Below are positions 35,035 through 43,550 of a stretch of DNA of 64,000 bases, piece after piece. The stretch's first letter is position 1, and every line of letters starts with the position of its first letter. Made by a program: the position numbers and the translations under genes. The notes under the pieces were generated by a model. It was not told the DNA's origin. It searched no databases and saw only the letters and a program-made list of their open reading frames with translations. The stretch is from Verrucomicrobiota bacterium (GTDB lineage Bacteria; Verrucomicrobiota; Verrucomicrobiia; Verrucomicrobiales; Verrucomicrobiaceae), in NCBI GenBank assembly GCA_017301975.1, contig JAFLEI010000038.1, positions 1 to 64,000 on the forward strand. Direction: 5' to 3'.

Positions 35035-35147
35035 GAAGCCCAAAGGGCTTCCGCATCATAGCGAAGGGTTGGCGAGCCTCAGCGAGCCTACCCTGGTACA
35101 CCCGCACAACCCCACCCTTCCAAATCATGGAACCCCAACGGGGTTCC
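35035..35147 (+). repeat. Covarying two-hairpin REP-like element, copy I
   Basis: Hairpin A is GAAGCCC-AAA-GGGCTTC (35035-35051). The conserved core follows: GCATCATAGCGAAGGG, then GCGAG(C)CTCAGCGAGC and CTACCCTGGTA. Hairpin B is GGAACCCC-AAC-GGGGTTCC (35129-35147). It lies upstream of the transposase gene, in inverted orientation to copy II downstream. Confidence 0.85.
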
Positions 35148-35174
35148 GCACCGGCTTCGACCACAAAGCCCCTT

Positions 35175-35630
35175 TTAATCCCACACATACCGCTCGTCCC
35201 ACTCCACCCCGTGCTTTTTCAACAACGCACGGAACTCCTCCTGAAACGTCTTCGCCCGATGCTGCTCCGCCTGCTGGCGCACATACTCCACCACCGCATC
35301 CGTGTTCGATTGGCTCACGGAAAACGCCGCGTATCCAGCCTGCCAATGGAACGCCGCAAATTCCGGCCACTCCTTCTGCATCCAGACCGTGCTGGCGCGT
35401 TTCAATTCCTTCACCCACTCGCCCAGCGAAATCGTCCGGCTCATCCGCGCCAGAATATGCACATGATCCGCCACGCCACCGATGGCAATCGTCGGGCATT
35501 CCAAGGTCGCCGAAACACCGCCCAGGTAAGCATGCACCGAGTTCATCTTCTCAGCATCCTTGAACCATGTCTCCCGGTCCCTCGTCGAAAACACCAGATG
35601 CACGATCATGTTGGCCAGCGATTGAGGCAT
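35175..35630 (-). CDS. HUH/Y1 single-strand transposase (RAYT/IS200-like)
   Basis: A 151-residue Y1 transposase. It has the HUH metal motif (DHVHIL, His56 and His58) and the candidate catalytic Tyr116 with Gln119/Gln120 (VEYVRQQAEQH). Length and layout match TnpA of IS200/IS605 and REP-associated tyrosine transposases. Such enzymes cut single-stranded DNA at or near hairpins and join through a 5'-phosphotyrosine. It is flanked by inverted copies of a two-hairpin repeat that also occurs elsewhere in the window without a transposase. This favours the RAYT (domesticated) reading over an autonomous insertion sequence. The coding frame is intact. Confidence 0.88.
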   Translation of the reverse strand: MPQSLANMIVHLVFSTRDRETWFKDAEKMNSVHAYLGGVSATLECPTIAIGGVADHVHILARMSRTISLGEWVKELKRASTVWMQKEWPEFAAFHWQAGYAAFSVSQSNTDAVVEYVRQQAEQHRAKTFQEEFRALLKKHGVEWDERYVWD

Positions 35631-35687
35631 CTCCCATCGTTCGACATCTCATGCTCTTCGCAAACACAATTCCACCAAACCGATGCA

Positions 35688-35800
35688 GAACCCTTTCAGG
35701 GTTCCGCCATGGGTGCTTTGACGCAGGGCACCGCTTTCCAGGGTAGGCTCGCCAAGGCTCGCCAACCCTTCGCTATGATGCTGAAGCCCGTTGGGCTTCA
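35688..35800 (-). repeat. Covarying two-hairpin REP-like element, copy II
   Basis: Inverted relative to copy I. Hairpin B is GAACCCT-TTC-AGGGTTC (35688-35704) and hairpin A is TGAAGCCC-GTT-GGGCTTCA (35782-35800). Between them the complement reads GCATCATAGCGAAGGGTTGG, then CGAGCCTTGGCGAGCC and TACCCTGG, nearly identical to copy I. Confidence 0.85.
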
Positions 35801-35807
35801 AATCCGG

Positions 35808-35870
35808 TGTGTCCCAAAGGGCCGTCCCATCACAGCGGAGGATGAGAGCTCGGCGCAAACCTGGATAGGA
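35808..35870 (+). repeat. Degenerate partial copy of the element
   Basis: TGTGTCCCAAAGGG matches the start of copy III exactly. The downstream core is only recognisable (CATCACAGCGGAGG, then a weak CCTGG). The closing half of hairpin A is damaged (GGGCCGT instead of GGGACAC). It looks like a decayed copy. Confidence 0.5.
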
Positions 35871-35971
35871 TCGGTGAACCTCAGCACCTGCATTTTTGGA
35901 CACGGACCATCACCCGTCGCCTCTTCGCACAAAGACCATGCCGCGAAGCTTCCACCGCTCCGAGCCCAGAT

Positions 35972-36084
35972 GTGTCCCAAAGGGACACCTCACCATAGCG
36001 AAGGGTTGGTGAGCTTTAGCGAACCTACCCTGGTACTGCCGGCCAACACCCACCGCACCATTTCCCCGAACCCCGACGGGGTTC
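35972..36084 (+). repeat. Covarying two-hairpin REP-like element, copy III
   Basis: Hairpin A is GTGTCCC-AAA-GGGACAC (35972-35988), the core is CCATAGCGAAGGGTTGG, then TGAGCTTTAGCGAACC and TACCCTGGTAC, and hairpin B is GAACCCC-GAC-GGGGTTC (36068-36084). It ends 20 bases before the start codon of the giant AAA+ gene. No promoter or gene is visible in the rest of 35631-36104. Confidence 0.85.
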
Positions 36085-36104
36085 CGCACCTTTAACCGCC
36101 TCCA

Positions 36105-39100
36105 ATGGCCGACACGCCTCCATCTCCCCAACCCTCCCCGCAGCTCGAAGCCGGCGCTTACGAAGTCATTCGCCAGCGTCTCAACAAGCACGGCGCGGAA
36201 CTCCAACGCCGGCTGGACCTGCTGAACGCTGACCGCAAGTCCGAGTTCGGCGGCATCGAAACCGCCCTGCTGGCCACCACCCGGCTCACGACGGAAAACA
36301 ACTGCGTGCCGCGCGATCTTGCGGCCATCGGCCCGCATCGTTTCCTCTTTGGCTACAACGTGCACCTCGGCCTGCGCAGCAGCATGCGTGTCGAGGACGT
36401 GTTCGCGGTGTATGATTTCCACCCGGAGGATCACAGCTTCCATCCCAACAAGGACAACCTGCTCGGCGATCCCCAGTTCGCGGAGGACTTCGCCTACCTC
36501 TACAACTACTACAAGCACGCCTCCTTCCTCAAATTTCACCGCATCGGTCCGCACCTCTACCTGGGCTTTCAGGTTGGTCAGCGCGCCACGGAGGTCAAAG
36601 CCTTCAAGTGGCTCGTGGATGATGACAAGGGCACGCTCAAATACCTAGGCAACCGCAGCGACCACGAATTCGTCTTCCCCACGCCGCAGGAGTTTGAATG
36701 GAAGCGTGCCACGCGGGACATGTACATCCACGGCGCCCACCCGCACATCAGCATCGAGGATCGCGTGTTCGTCGAGACCATCGGCGGCGACCTCACCGTG
36801 AAGGTGGAAAACAACACCGACACCGGCCGCGGCATCTACAGCGATCCCGTCGAAAACAAGGACCAGACCCTCGACGATGCCGAGGTGCACTACGCCATCG
36901 TCGGCAGCCTCATCCTGCTCAAAGTCCTGCCCTATCAGGAGAAAACCTGGCGGCACCTTGTCTTCAACGAGCGCACACGCCAGGCGCATCGCATCGACAG
37001 CATCGCAGAAAGCTGCGTCCTCCTGCCGGACGACCACGGCATCCTCTTCCCGCACGGCTACGTGCTGCAGACCGGCGAAGTGCGCCGCTTTGACACCGGC
37101 CTGCCACCGATGCGTTTTGAGAAGCGCATCCCTGCCGCGAACGGTGAAGACACGCTCTTTGTCTTCAGCCATCTCGAAAGCGGCTCCTACCTGCTGCTCA
37201 GCTACAATCTCATCACGCAGAGCGTCGCCACACCGCAGCCATGCCACGGCTTCAGCCTCTTCCCCAGTGGGGAACTCGTGCTCTTTTTGGCCGATGAAGA
37301 ACCGCGCAAACACCACGTCATCCAGGTCTGGCGCACGCCGTTTGTTTCCGCCGATGTGAGCCAAGCCAAAGCTTCGCAGACCTTCCTCAGCAAGATCGGC
37401 AACGCCGAAATCGTCCGCGCCATGGCGGAGTGCAATGGTGTCCTCACCCTGCTCTCCAAGGACGATTCCTTCTCCGGCCTCTACGTCGAACTCGCCCGCT
37501 CCTGCGGCGATGTTGCCGACAGCTACTTCTGGGTTGGCCGCGAGGAGACCCACGATCTCAAGAGCATCCTCGTTGAAATCAAGACCACCGCTGAAGCGGC
37601 ACTAGGCGAGTTTGAAAATGTCAGCCGCATGCGCAAAACGGCGGCAGAGCAGACCGCCGCGTTGCAGGAGAAAGCGCAGAAGGCCCTCGGCTCCGCCTCC
37701 AACACCGATCCCACCGACATCCTCGGCTTCGTCCAGCTCCTGACTTCCCTGCGCGAGCTGCGCGGCCAGATCATCGCCCTGCGCGATGTGCGCTACACGG
37801 ATGCCGCCGAAATCGACCGCATGGACAAGGCCGTGGCCGAAGGCGCGGACAAGCTCTCCGCCAAATGCGTCACCTTCCTGCTCAAGCCGGAGTCGCTGGA
37901 CCCCTATCGCAAACAGATCACCGAGCAGCAGGCCCTCGTTCCCACACTGGCCAAAGTCACCGAGGCCCAGGCCGTCGAAGAGGCCCTCGCCAAATCCAGC
38001 AGCGAGCTGGAAATGCTCACCTCGATTGTCAGCGGCCTCAAGATCGAGGACGCCACCGAGACCACGCGCATCATCGAAGGCATCTCCACGCTCTTCGCTC
38101 AGCTCAATCAGGTGCGCAGCGTCCTGCGCAACCGGCGCAACGATCTCGCCAAGACGGAAGGCGCAGCGCAGTTTCAGGCGCAGCTCAGCCTGCTCAGCCA
38201 GAGCGTGCTGAACTACCTCGAAGTCGCGACCACACCCGAGAAGTGCGATGAATCGCTCACCCGCGTGCTCGTGCAGATCGAGGAAATGGAGACACGCTTC
38301 TCCGACTTCGACGACTACGCCGCCGAACTCATCAAGAAGCGCGAAGAAGTACAAGCCGCCTTCGAGTCACGCCGCCAGAGCCTCAGCGATGCTCTGAACC
38401 GCCGCTGCGGCAGCCTCGGCCAGTCCGCCGAACGCATCCTCAGCAGCATCCGCAATCGCCTCGCGAACTTTGCCAAGCCCGAGGAAGTCCATTCCTGGCT
38501 CGCCTCCGATGCCATGGTCGCCAAGCTGCGCGATCTCATCGAGGAACTGCGCAAGCTCGGCGACAGCGTCCGCGCCGACGAACTGCAGACGCGCCTCAAG
38601 ACCGTCCAGCAGGATTCCATCAAGCAGATCCGCGACAAGTCGGAGATCTTCGTCGCCGGCGGCGATCTCATCAAGCTCGGCCAGCATCAGTTCAGCGTGA
38701 ACAAGCAGCCGCTGGAGCTCACCATCCTCCCGCGCGACAATTCGCTCGCCTTCCACCTCACCGGCACCCGTTTCTTCGAGACCGTCGAAAACCCCGCACT
38801 CGAAACCCAGCGCAGCGTCTGGGATCAGGCCGTCGTCTCGGAAAACGCAGACGTCTATCGCGCCGAATACCTCGCCTGGCAGATGCTTAAATCGGGTGCA
38901 GGCGACGACGTGTCCGCCTTCATGGCCCAGCGCTATCACGAAGGCTACACCAAGGGCGTGCACGATCACGACGCCGCTCTCATGCTGAAACCCCTGCGCG
39001 AAATGCAGCAGGCCCTCGGCCTCCTCCGCCATTCCCCCGCCGCCCGCGGCTACGCCCGTTTGTTCTGGCATGCCTTGCCGGAGGATGATGCCAAAAAAGC

Positions 39101-41087
39101 CCTGCTAGCCCGCATGCAGTCAAAAGGCCGCATGCGTGATCTGCTGGGAGTTTCAAATGCCGCCATCGATGATGAACTGGCAAAGCAGGTGGACCGCCTG
39201 TTGGGCAATAGGTTGCCGCTGGCTTCGTCACATCAAGTCACCGCCTGCCTCCTCGACGAACTCCAATCCAAGCACCCTTTCACCCGCTCCGCCGCCGCGT
39301 GTGAGCTCCTGCGCTCCTTTCACCGCGAACTCACCGTCAAACACGCGGCCAAGGACTTCGAAGAAACCCTGTCCTCACTCGCTGCGCAGCCCCTGCTGGC
39401 CTTTGAAATCGCCTTGGAATGGATCACCGCGCTCAATCCCGCAGTAGAAGCCGGCATTTTGATCGAGACAGCAGCGATGGTCATCACCCACGACCAACCT
39501 CCAGCCGCCATCCCCACCGAGCCGTCCGCCCACGCCACCATTACCGGCCTCATCGGCACACATACCCGCATCGCCGAAGCGAAAATCGAACTCAACTACC
39601 ACGAATTTACCACGCGCCTGCAACGCTACGAGGCCGAAGTCGTGCCCGCCTTCGAAGCCTTCCAGTCGCTCAAACATCGCCTCGCCGAAACGCGCCGCCG
39701 TGAACTGCGTCTCGACCAGTTTAAAGCCGGCGTGCTCAGCTCCTTCGTCCGCAACCGCCTCATCGATCAGGTCTATCTTCCGCTCATCGGCGCCAACCTC
39801 GCCAAGCAGCTTGGCGCCGCAGGCAAGGACACTCGCACCGACCGCATGGGCATGCTCCTGCTCATCTCCCCACCCGGCTATGGCAAGACGACGCTCATGG
39901 AATACGTCGCCAGCCGCCTCGGCATCACGCTCGTGAAAATCAACGGACCCGCTCTCGGCCACAAGGTCACCTCACTCGATCCCGCCGAGGCCGCCAACGC
40001 CAGCGCGCGTGAAGAAGTCGAGAAGCTCAACCTCGCCTTCGAGATGGGCGACAACGTCATGATCTACATCGATGACATCCAGCATACGAACCCGGAGTTC
40101 CTGCAAAAGTTCATCTCCCTCTGCGATGGCACCCGCAAGATCGAAGGCGTGTTCAAAGGCGAAGCCAAGACCTATGACCTGCGCGGCCGCAAAGTCGCCG
40201 TCGTCATGGCAGGCAATCCTTACACCGAAGTCGGCGGCAAATTCCAGGTGCCAGACATGCTCGCGAATCGCGCCGACACCTACAACCTCGGCGACATCCT
40301 CGGCGGTCATCAGGAAGTCTTCAAAGACAGCTACATTGAGAACAGCCTCACCAGCAACGCCACGCTGGCCCGCATCGCCGCGCGCAGCCATGCCGATGCC
40401 CTCGCCGTCTTGAAGGTCGCACAGACCGGCACCCGCGAAGGCGTCGAGTTTGAAGGCAGCTACAGCGCCGAAGAGATCAACGAAGCCGTCGCCGTCATGG
40501 AAAAGCTCCTCCACGTGCGCGAGATCATCCTGCGCGTGAATCAGGAATACGTGCGCAGCGCCGCCATGGAGGATGCCTACCGCACCGAGCCGCCCTTCAA
40601 GCTCCAGGGCAGCTACCGCAACATGAACAAGATCGCGGAGAAAATCCTCCCGCTCATGACCGATGCCGAAGTCGCCAGCCTCATCGCCGATCACTATCGC
40701 GGCGAAGCGCAAACGCTCAGCCAGGCCGCCGAATCCAACCTGCTAAAGTGGCGTGAAATCAACGCCCTCTCCACCGAAGCCGATGTCATTCGCTGGACCG
40801 AAATCAAGAGCACCTTCAAACGCAACCTCCTCACCGGCGGCGGTGGCGAAAACGATCCCATCAACCGCATCACCGGCCACATGAATGCCTTCACGCTCGG
40901 CCTGGAAAAAATCGAGCAGGCCGTCAGCCAGCCCACCCTGTCCGATGCCACCATCGAGCGCCTCCAGCGCATCATCGAAGGCCTCCGCGCAGTCCCCGTA
41001 AACGTCGAAATCCGCGTGCAGCCCGTCGAAAAAGAAGTCGCAGGCGAGCCCCCCGTGGACATCTCCAGTACCGTCGAGCAGGAATGA
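36105..41087 (+). CDS. Giant AAA+ ATPase (DUF3686-type, 'DNA repair ATPase')
   Basis: A 1660-residue cytoplasmic protein. The N-terminal third (to about 480) is beta-rich, with repeated strand-turn units that suggest a propeller-like domain. About 480-870 is a long helical, coiled-coil region (charged, SMC-like). The C-terminal third holds an AAA+ module: Walker A PPGYGKT (about 1257-1263), Walker B NVMIYIDDIQ (about 1315-1324) and a sensor-1-like VMAGNPYTEVGGKF. Homologues are called 'DNA repair ATPase' in databases, but the function is not established. In this window it follows a YqiJ-like protein, a flotillin and a small membrane peptide, separated from them by the transposase unit. This favours a membrane-linked remodelling role over DNA repair. 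Confidence 0.85.
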   Translation: MADTPPSPQPSPQLEAGAYEVIRQRLNKHGAELQRRLDLLNADRKSEFGGIETALLATTRLTTENNCVPRDLAAIGPHRFLFGYNVHLGLRSSMRVEDVFAVYDFHPEDHSFHPNKDNLLGDPQFAEDFAYLYNYYKHASFLKFHRIGPHLYLGFQVGQRATEVKAFKWLVDDDKGTLKYLGNRSDHEFVFPTPQEFEWKRATRDMYIHGAHPHISIEDRVFVETIGGDLTVKVENNTDTGRGIYSDPVENKDQTLDDAEVHYAIVGSLILLKVLPYQEKTWRHLVFNERTRQAHRIDSIAESCVLLPDDHGILFPHGYVLQTGEVRRFDTGLPPMRFEKRIPAANGEDTLFVFSHLESGSYLLLSYNLITQSVATPQPCHGFSLFPSGELVLFLADEEPRKHHVIQVWRTPFVSADVSQAKASQTFLSKIGNAEIVRAMAECNGVLTLLSKDDSFSGLYVELARSCGDVADSYFWVGREETHDLKSILVEIKTTAEAALGEFENVSRMRKTAAEQTAALQEKAQKALGSASNTDPTDILGFVQLLTSLRELRGQIIALRDVRYTDAAEIDRMDKAVAEGADKLSAKCVTFLLKPESLDPYRKQITEQQALVPTLAKVTEAQAVEEALAKSSSELEMLTSIVSGLKIEDATETTRIIEGISTLFAQLNQVRSVLRNRRNDLAKTEGAAQFQAQLSLLSQSVLNYLEVATTPEKCDESLTRVLVQIEEMETRFSDFDDYAAELIKKREEVQAAFESRRQSLSDALNRRCGSLGQSAERILSSIRNRLANFAKPEEVHSWLASDAMVAKLRDLIEELRKLGDSVRADELQTRLKTVQQDSIKQIRDKSEIFVAGGDLIKLGQHQFSVNKQPLELTILPRDNSLAFHLTGTRFFETVENPALETQRSVWDQAVVSENADVYRAEYLAWQMLKSGAGDDVSAFMAQRYHEGYTKGVHDHDAALMLKPLREMQQALGLLRHSPAARGYARLFWHALPEDDAKKALLARMQSKGRMRDLLGVSNAAIDDELAKQVDRLLGNRLPLASSHQVTACLLDELQSKHPFTRSAAACELLRSFHRELTVKHAAKDFEETLSSLAAQPLLAFEIALEWITALNPAVEAGILIETAAMVITHDQPPAAIPTEPSAHATITGLIGTHTRIAEAKIELNYHEFTTRLQRYEAEVVPAFEAFQSLKHRLAETRRRELRLDQFKAGVLSSFVRNRLIDQVYLPLIGANLAKQLGAAGKDTRTDRMGMLLLISPPGYGKTTLMEYVASRLGITLVKINGPALGHKVTSLDPAEAANASAREEVEKLNLAFEMGDNVMIYIDDIQHTNPEFLQKFISLCDGTRKIEGVFKGEAKTYDLRGRKVAVVMAGNPYTEVGGKFQVPDMLANRADTYNLGDILGGHQEVFKDSYIENSLTSNATLARIAARSHADALAVLKVAQTGTREGVEFEGSYSAEEINEAVAVMEKLLHVREIILRVNQEYVRSAAMEDAYRTEPPFKLQGSYRNMNKIAEKILPLMTDAEVASLIADHYRGEAQTLSQAAESNLLKWREINALSTEADVIRWTEIKSTFKRNLLTGGGGENDPINRITGHMNAFTLGLEKIEQAVSQPTLSDATIERLQRIIEGLRAVPVNVEIRVQPVEKEVAGEPPVDISSTVEQE

Positions 41088-41124
41088 CTTATCGCATCCT
41101 GCTCAATACCTGACTATCTTTCCT

Positions 41125-41237
41125 GAAGGCCAAAGGCCTTCCGCATCACAGCGAAGGGATGCCGAGCTTTAGCGAGTGCTTCCCTGGTGCCGCAACAACC
41201 AACGTTTTGATCTCAAGGGTGAACCGCAACGCGGTTC
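41125..41237 (+). repeat. Covarying two-hairpin REP-like element, copy IV
   Basis: Hairpin A is GAAGGCC-AAA-GGCCTTC (41125-41141), the core is GCATCACAGCGAAGGGAT, then CGAGCTTTAGCGAG and CCCTGGT, and hairpin B is GAACCGC-AAC-GCGGTTC (41221-41237). It begins 37 bases after the AAA+ stop codon, and its hairpin B encodes the last residues of the convergent cyclase-like gene. It may also serve as a terminator between the convergent genes. Confidence 0.85.
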
Positions 41238-42973
41238 CGTAACGGCTCACTGGTCAGTAGCTCACACCTCGCGGCCCTCAGCGCCCCCAGCGTCCAAACC
41301 ACGGGATAAAGCTGCTCATGATACCACAGCCTTGCGAAATAGAGACCAATAGGAGCCGTCGGAAAACGAGTGCCGTTCTCTGTGGCAGCGATGAGCCATT
41401 GCACGCTCGCCATCATGTCTTGCTCTTCACCACTCAAAGCATGCAAAGCCACAGCCGTCTCCTCGATGCTCGCAGGCGCATTGGCATCCCCGCCAAACGA
41501 GCCATCGGCCTTCCGGGCGCTGCGCAAGTATTGGCGCCCGCTCTGAATCAACTCATCAAACTTGCTGGCAAGCTGCGCACTCCCACTCAGATGATTGACC
41601 ACCTGCGCCGTGCCATAGACCGGATTGTTTTCATCCGGCGTGTGCTCATTGCCAAACCACAGCGGAATCCAGGAGCCATCGGGCAACTGCACCCGCTTCA
41701 AGTAGGCCAGCGCCTGTCGCGTTCCTTCTTCGATGCGTTTCTTCAAAGCTTGCGGTGCGTCATCCCTCCACACCCACCACGCGCACAACGCATGTGCCGT
41801 GATCTCCGGCGTGCTGCGGTCAAACGGCAGCGTTCCCCATCCCCGGCAAAACGTAGGAATGCCCCCGTCCCGATTTTGCAAATCCAGCAGCCAGGTGATG
41901 CCCTGCTGAATCGCCTCATCACAGGAATGTCCGATCTTCTTCAGCGCAATGAGCGCACTCGAAGTATCATCCGCATCCGGCACGCCCCCGGGCAGATCCG
42001 TCCATGCCCAGCCACCCGGCGGCGCATTGGTAAAAGGATGCACCTCCCGATACTGCTGCGCCAGCAGCCACGGAATCGGTGGCGCGCTGAAGTCGGAGCT
42101 CCGCAGCGACAACGTCGTTCCCCACGTCGCCAGATTGGTATCAATCGGCCAGCTCCCATCCTCCCGCTTGGACTTCACAAGAAACTCCACCGCCAGCGGC
42201 AGGCAGGGATGATCAAATTCACCAGCACCCGCCAGCGCCATGGTCACAAAACTCGTCAGCGGCGTGGCTTCAAGATACCCCCCGCTGCTCGGTTGCAGCG
42301 TCTTGAGCATCGGCCAGATACGCGGCCACGTCAGCGCCCGCAGCCACCGCAGCGGATTCCACCACGCCGGCGGTGCATTTTTAAAACGCGTGTACCCGAT
42401 GGCGATCAGCGCCGGCAAGGCATAGCTCACCACCGGCAGCCCCACCGCCCCAAACCAAGTCCGTGGCAGCGCAGCGAGCTCAAACGGCAGTGCAATGACA
42501 TGCTTCCACGGCTTCTTACCCAAGGTGCCGCACAGCGCGCAGAGCATGAGAATAGGCACGGAGAAAGTCTTGTCCTTCCCATAGCGCGAGACCACCGCCT
42601 TCGCGATGGCCACAGGCTCAAGCGAACCGACTTGAGCGATGATGCACCCATTGGCTGCTTCAACGGTCTGCGAAGTCCGCATCCCCACGAGGTGCAGCGC
42701 ACTCCAGCACAGCAGCGTCGTCGAAAGGTTGCTCTTGCTCAGCGTCGTGTCGCCCCAGCCGCCATCGGCGTTCTGATGATCACACAACCACTGGGCGCCC
42801 GCAGCGATGTGTACCGCATGCTTGTCACGATCCACCAGCGCCAGCGCCACGATGGCCGTCGCGGTCGAAAGCGCACTGCTGGACAGGCGCCCTTCCCAGT
42901 GGTCGCTCGCATTGCGCAGGGCATCCAGATGCGCCTGCGTATTGGCGATGGCGCTGTCGAGGGCGTCCATCAT
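41213..42973 (-). CDS. Squalene-hopene-cyclase-like terpene cyclase
   Basis: A 586-residue protein of the (alpha/alpha)6-barrel triterpene cyclase family. The protonating motif is present as PDADDTSSAL (DxDD). Several QW-type repeats are visible (QNADGGWG, REDGSWP, QNRDGGIPTF, QLPDGSWIPLWFG). It is shorter than a standard squalene-hopene cyclase (about 630-720 residues), so it may use another polyprenoid. No other hopanoid genes are nearby. The final eight codons (RNRVAVHP region) lie in hairpin B of repeat copy IV, so the natural C-terminus has probably been replaced. A small conserved gene precedes it by 11 bases on the same strand. Confidence 0.85.
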   Translation of the reverse strand: MMDALDSAIANTQAHLDALRNASDHWEGRLSSSALSTATAIVALALVDRDKHAVHIAAGAQWLCDHQNADGGWGDTTLSKSNLSTTLLCWSALHLVGMRTSQTVEAANGCIIAQVGSLEPVAIAKAVVSRYGKDKTFSVPILMLCALCGTLGKKPWKHVIALPFELAALPRTWFGAVGLPVVSYALPALIAIGYTRFKNAPPAWWNPLRWLRALTWPRIWPMLKTLQPSSGGYLEATPLTSFVTMALAGAGEFDHPCLPLAVEFLVKSKREDGSWPIDTNLATWGTTLSLRSSDFSAPPIPWLLAQQYREVHPFTNAPPGGWAWTDLPGGVPDADDTSSALIALKKIGHSCDEAIQQGITWLLDLQNRDGGIPTFCRGWGTLPFDRSTPEITAHALCAWWVWRDDAPQALKKRIEEGTRQALAYLKRVQLPDGSWIPLWFGNEHTPDENNPVYGTAQVVNHLSGSAQLASKFDELIQSGRQYLRSARKADGSFGGDANAPASIEETAVALHALSGEEQDMMASVQWLIAATENGTRFPTAPIGLYFARLWYHEQLYPVVWTLGALRAARCELLTSEPLRNRVAVHP

Positions 42974-42984
42974 GGCAGAAAATC

Positions 42985-43485
42985 TCAGGCTTCGAGCTTC
43001 AGCTCAGGGCGGGCATCAATCGCCTTGGTGAGCGAGATCCAGCCACCTTCGCGCTGCTGCTGGAACATGTAGAGATACAAGGCGACCTGCTTCGCAGGAT
43101 ACGCCGCGAGCAAAGCAGCCACAGCGGCTTCGGCCTTGTCGTCATCGATCACTTCGGGCAGTTCGGTCACCTCACCTTTGCCATCATGCGCGATCTGCGC
43201 GGCATCCAGGAAGGTGATGAGCATCTGCGGCTGGCCTTTGAGCAGCCAGATCTGGAAGATCTGCGCCGTCACTTCTTCATTCGCCTTCGTGTTCAGCTGC
43301 TCCAGCACCCACTCCGCCTGCTTGGCACGGGATTTCTCCAGGATGAATGCAGGACGCAGGCGCTTGGCCGGCGCGAGCGAATCAATGACGGCCTTGTATG
43401 CAGCGCGCTGATCGGTCTGCATGTAGGTCATGATCTGCATGCGCAGCTCGGCACCGATGGCTTGAAGAAGTTGGTTGGGTCGCAT
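42985..43485 (-). CDS. Small helical protein, function unknown
   Basis: A 166-residue, mostly helical cytoplasmic protein (MRPNQLLQAIGAELRMQIMT, then a YMQTDQRAAYKAVIDSLA segment). An acidic stretch in the middle (VTELPEVIDDDKAEAAV) and a C-terminal segment YLYMFQQQREGGWISL follow. ATG 43485 is chosen; the frame is open 23 codons further but without sequence that looks coding. It ends 11 bases before the cyclase-like gene, suggesting cotranscription. I do not recognise a function. Confidence 0.65.
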   Translation of the reverse strand: MRPNQLLQAIGAELRMQIMTYMQTDQRAAYKAVIDSLAPAKRLRPAFILEKSRAKQAEWVLEQLNTKANEEVTAQIFQIWLLKGQPQMLITFLDAAQIAHDGKGEVTELPEVIDDDKAEAAVAALLAAYPAKQVALYLYMFQQQREGGWISLTKAIDARPELKLEA

Positions 43486-43550
43486 CTGGATTGGGGTGGA
43501 AAACGGGGGCTCTGCTACCACCACGGCACGGAAGTCGCAACCGTTTTGCC

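Larger units (their letters stand above)
35035..35800. mobile_element. REPtron-like unit: Y1 transposase flanked by inverted copies of the element
   Basis: Copy I (35035-35147, plus) and copy II (35688-35800, minus) flank the HUH/Y1 transposase gene as an inverted pair, with hairpin B of each copy facing the gene. This matches the architecture of REP/RAYT units, in which a domesticated IS200-type transposase sits between inverted palindromic repeats. The unit lies between the 58-residue membrane peptide and the giant AAA+ gene, apparently inserted into one transcription block. Confidence 0.8.

Noticed and set aside
35035..36084. A CRISPR array, because of several short repeated palindromes
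   Set aside because: The repeats are about 112-bp units with two hairpins and a shared core, in both orientations and irregularly spaced. There are no equal-length spacers and no cas genes.
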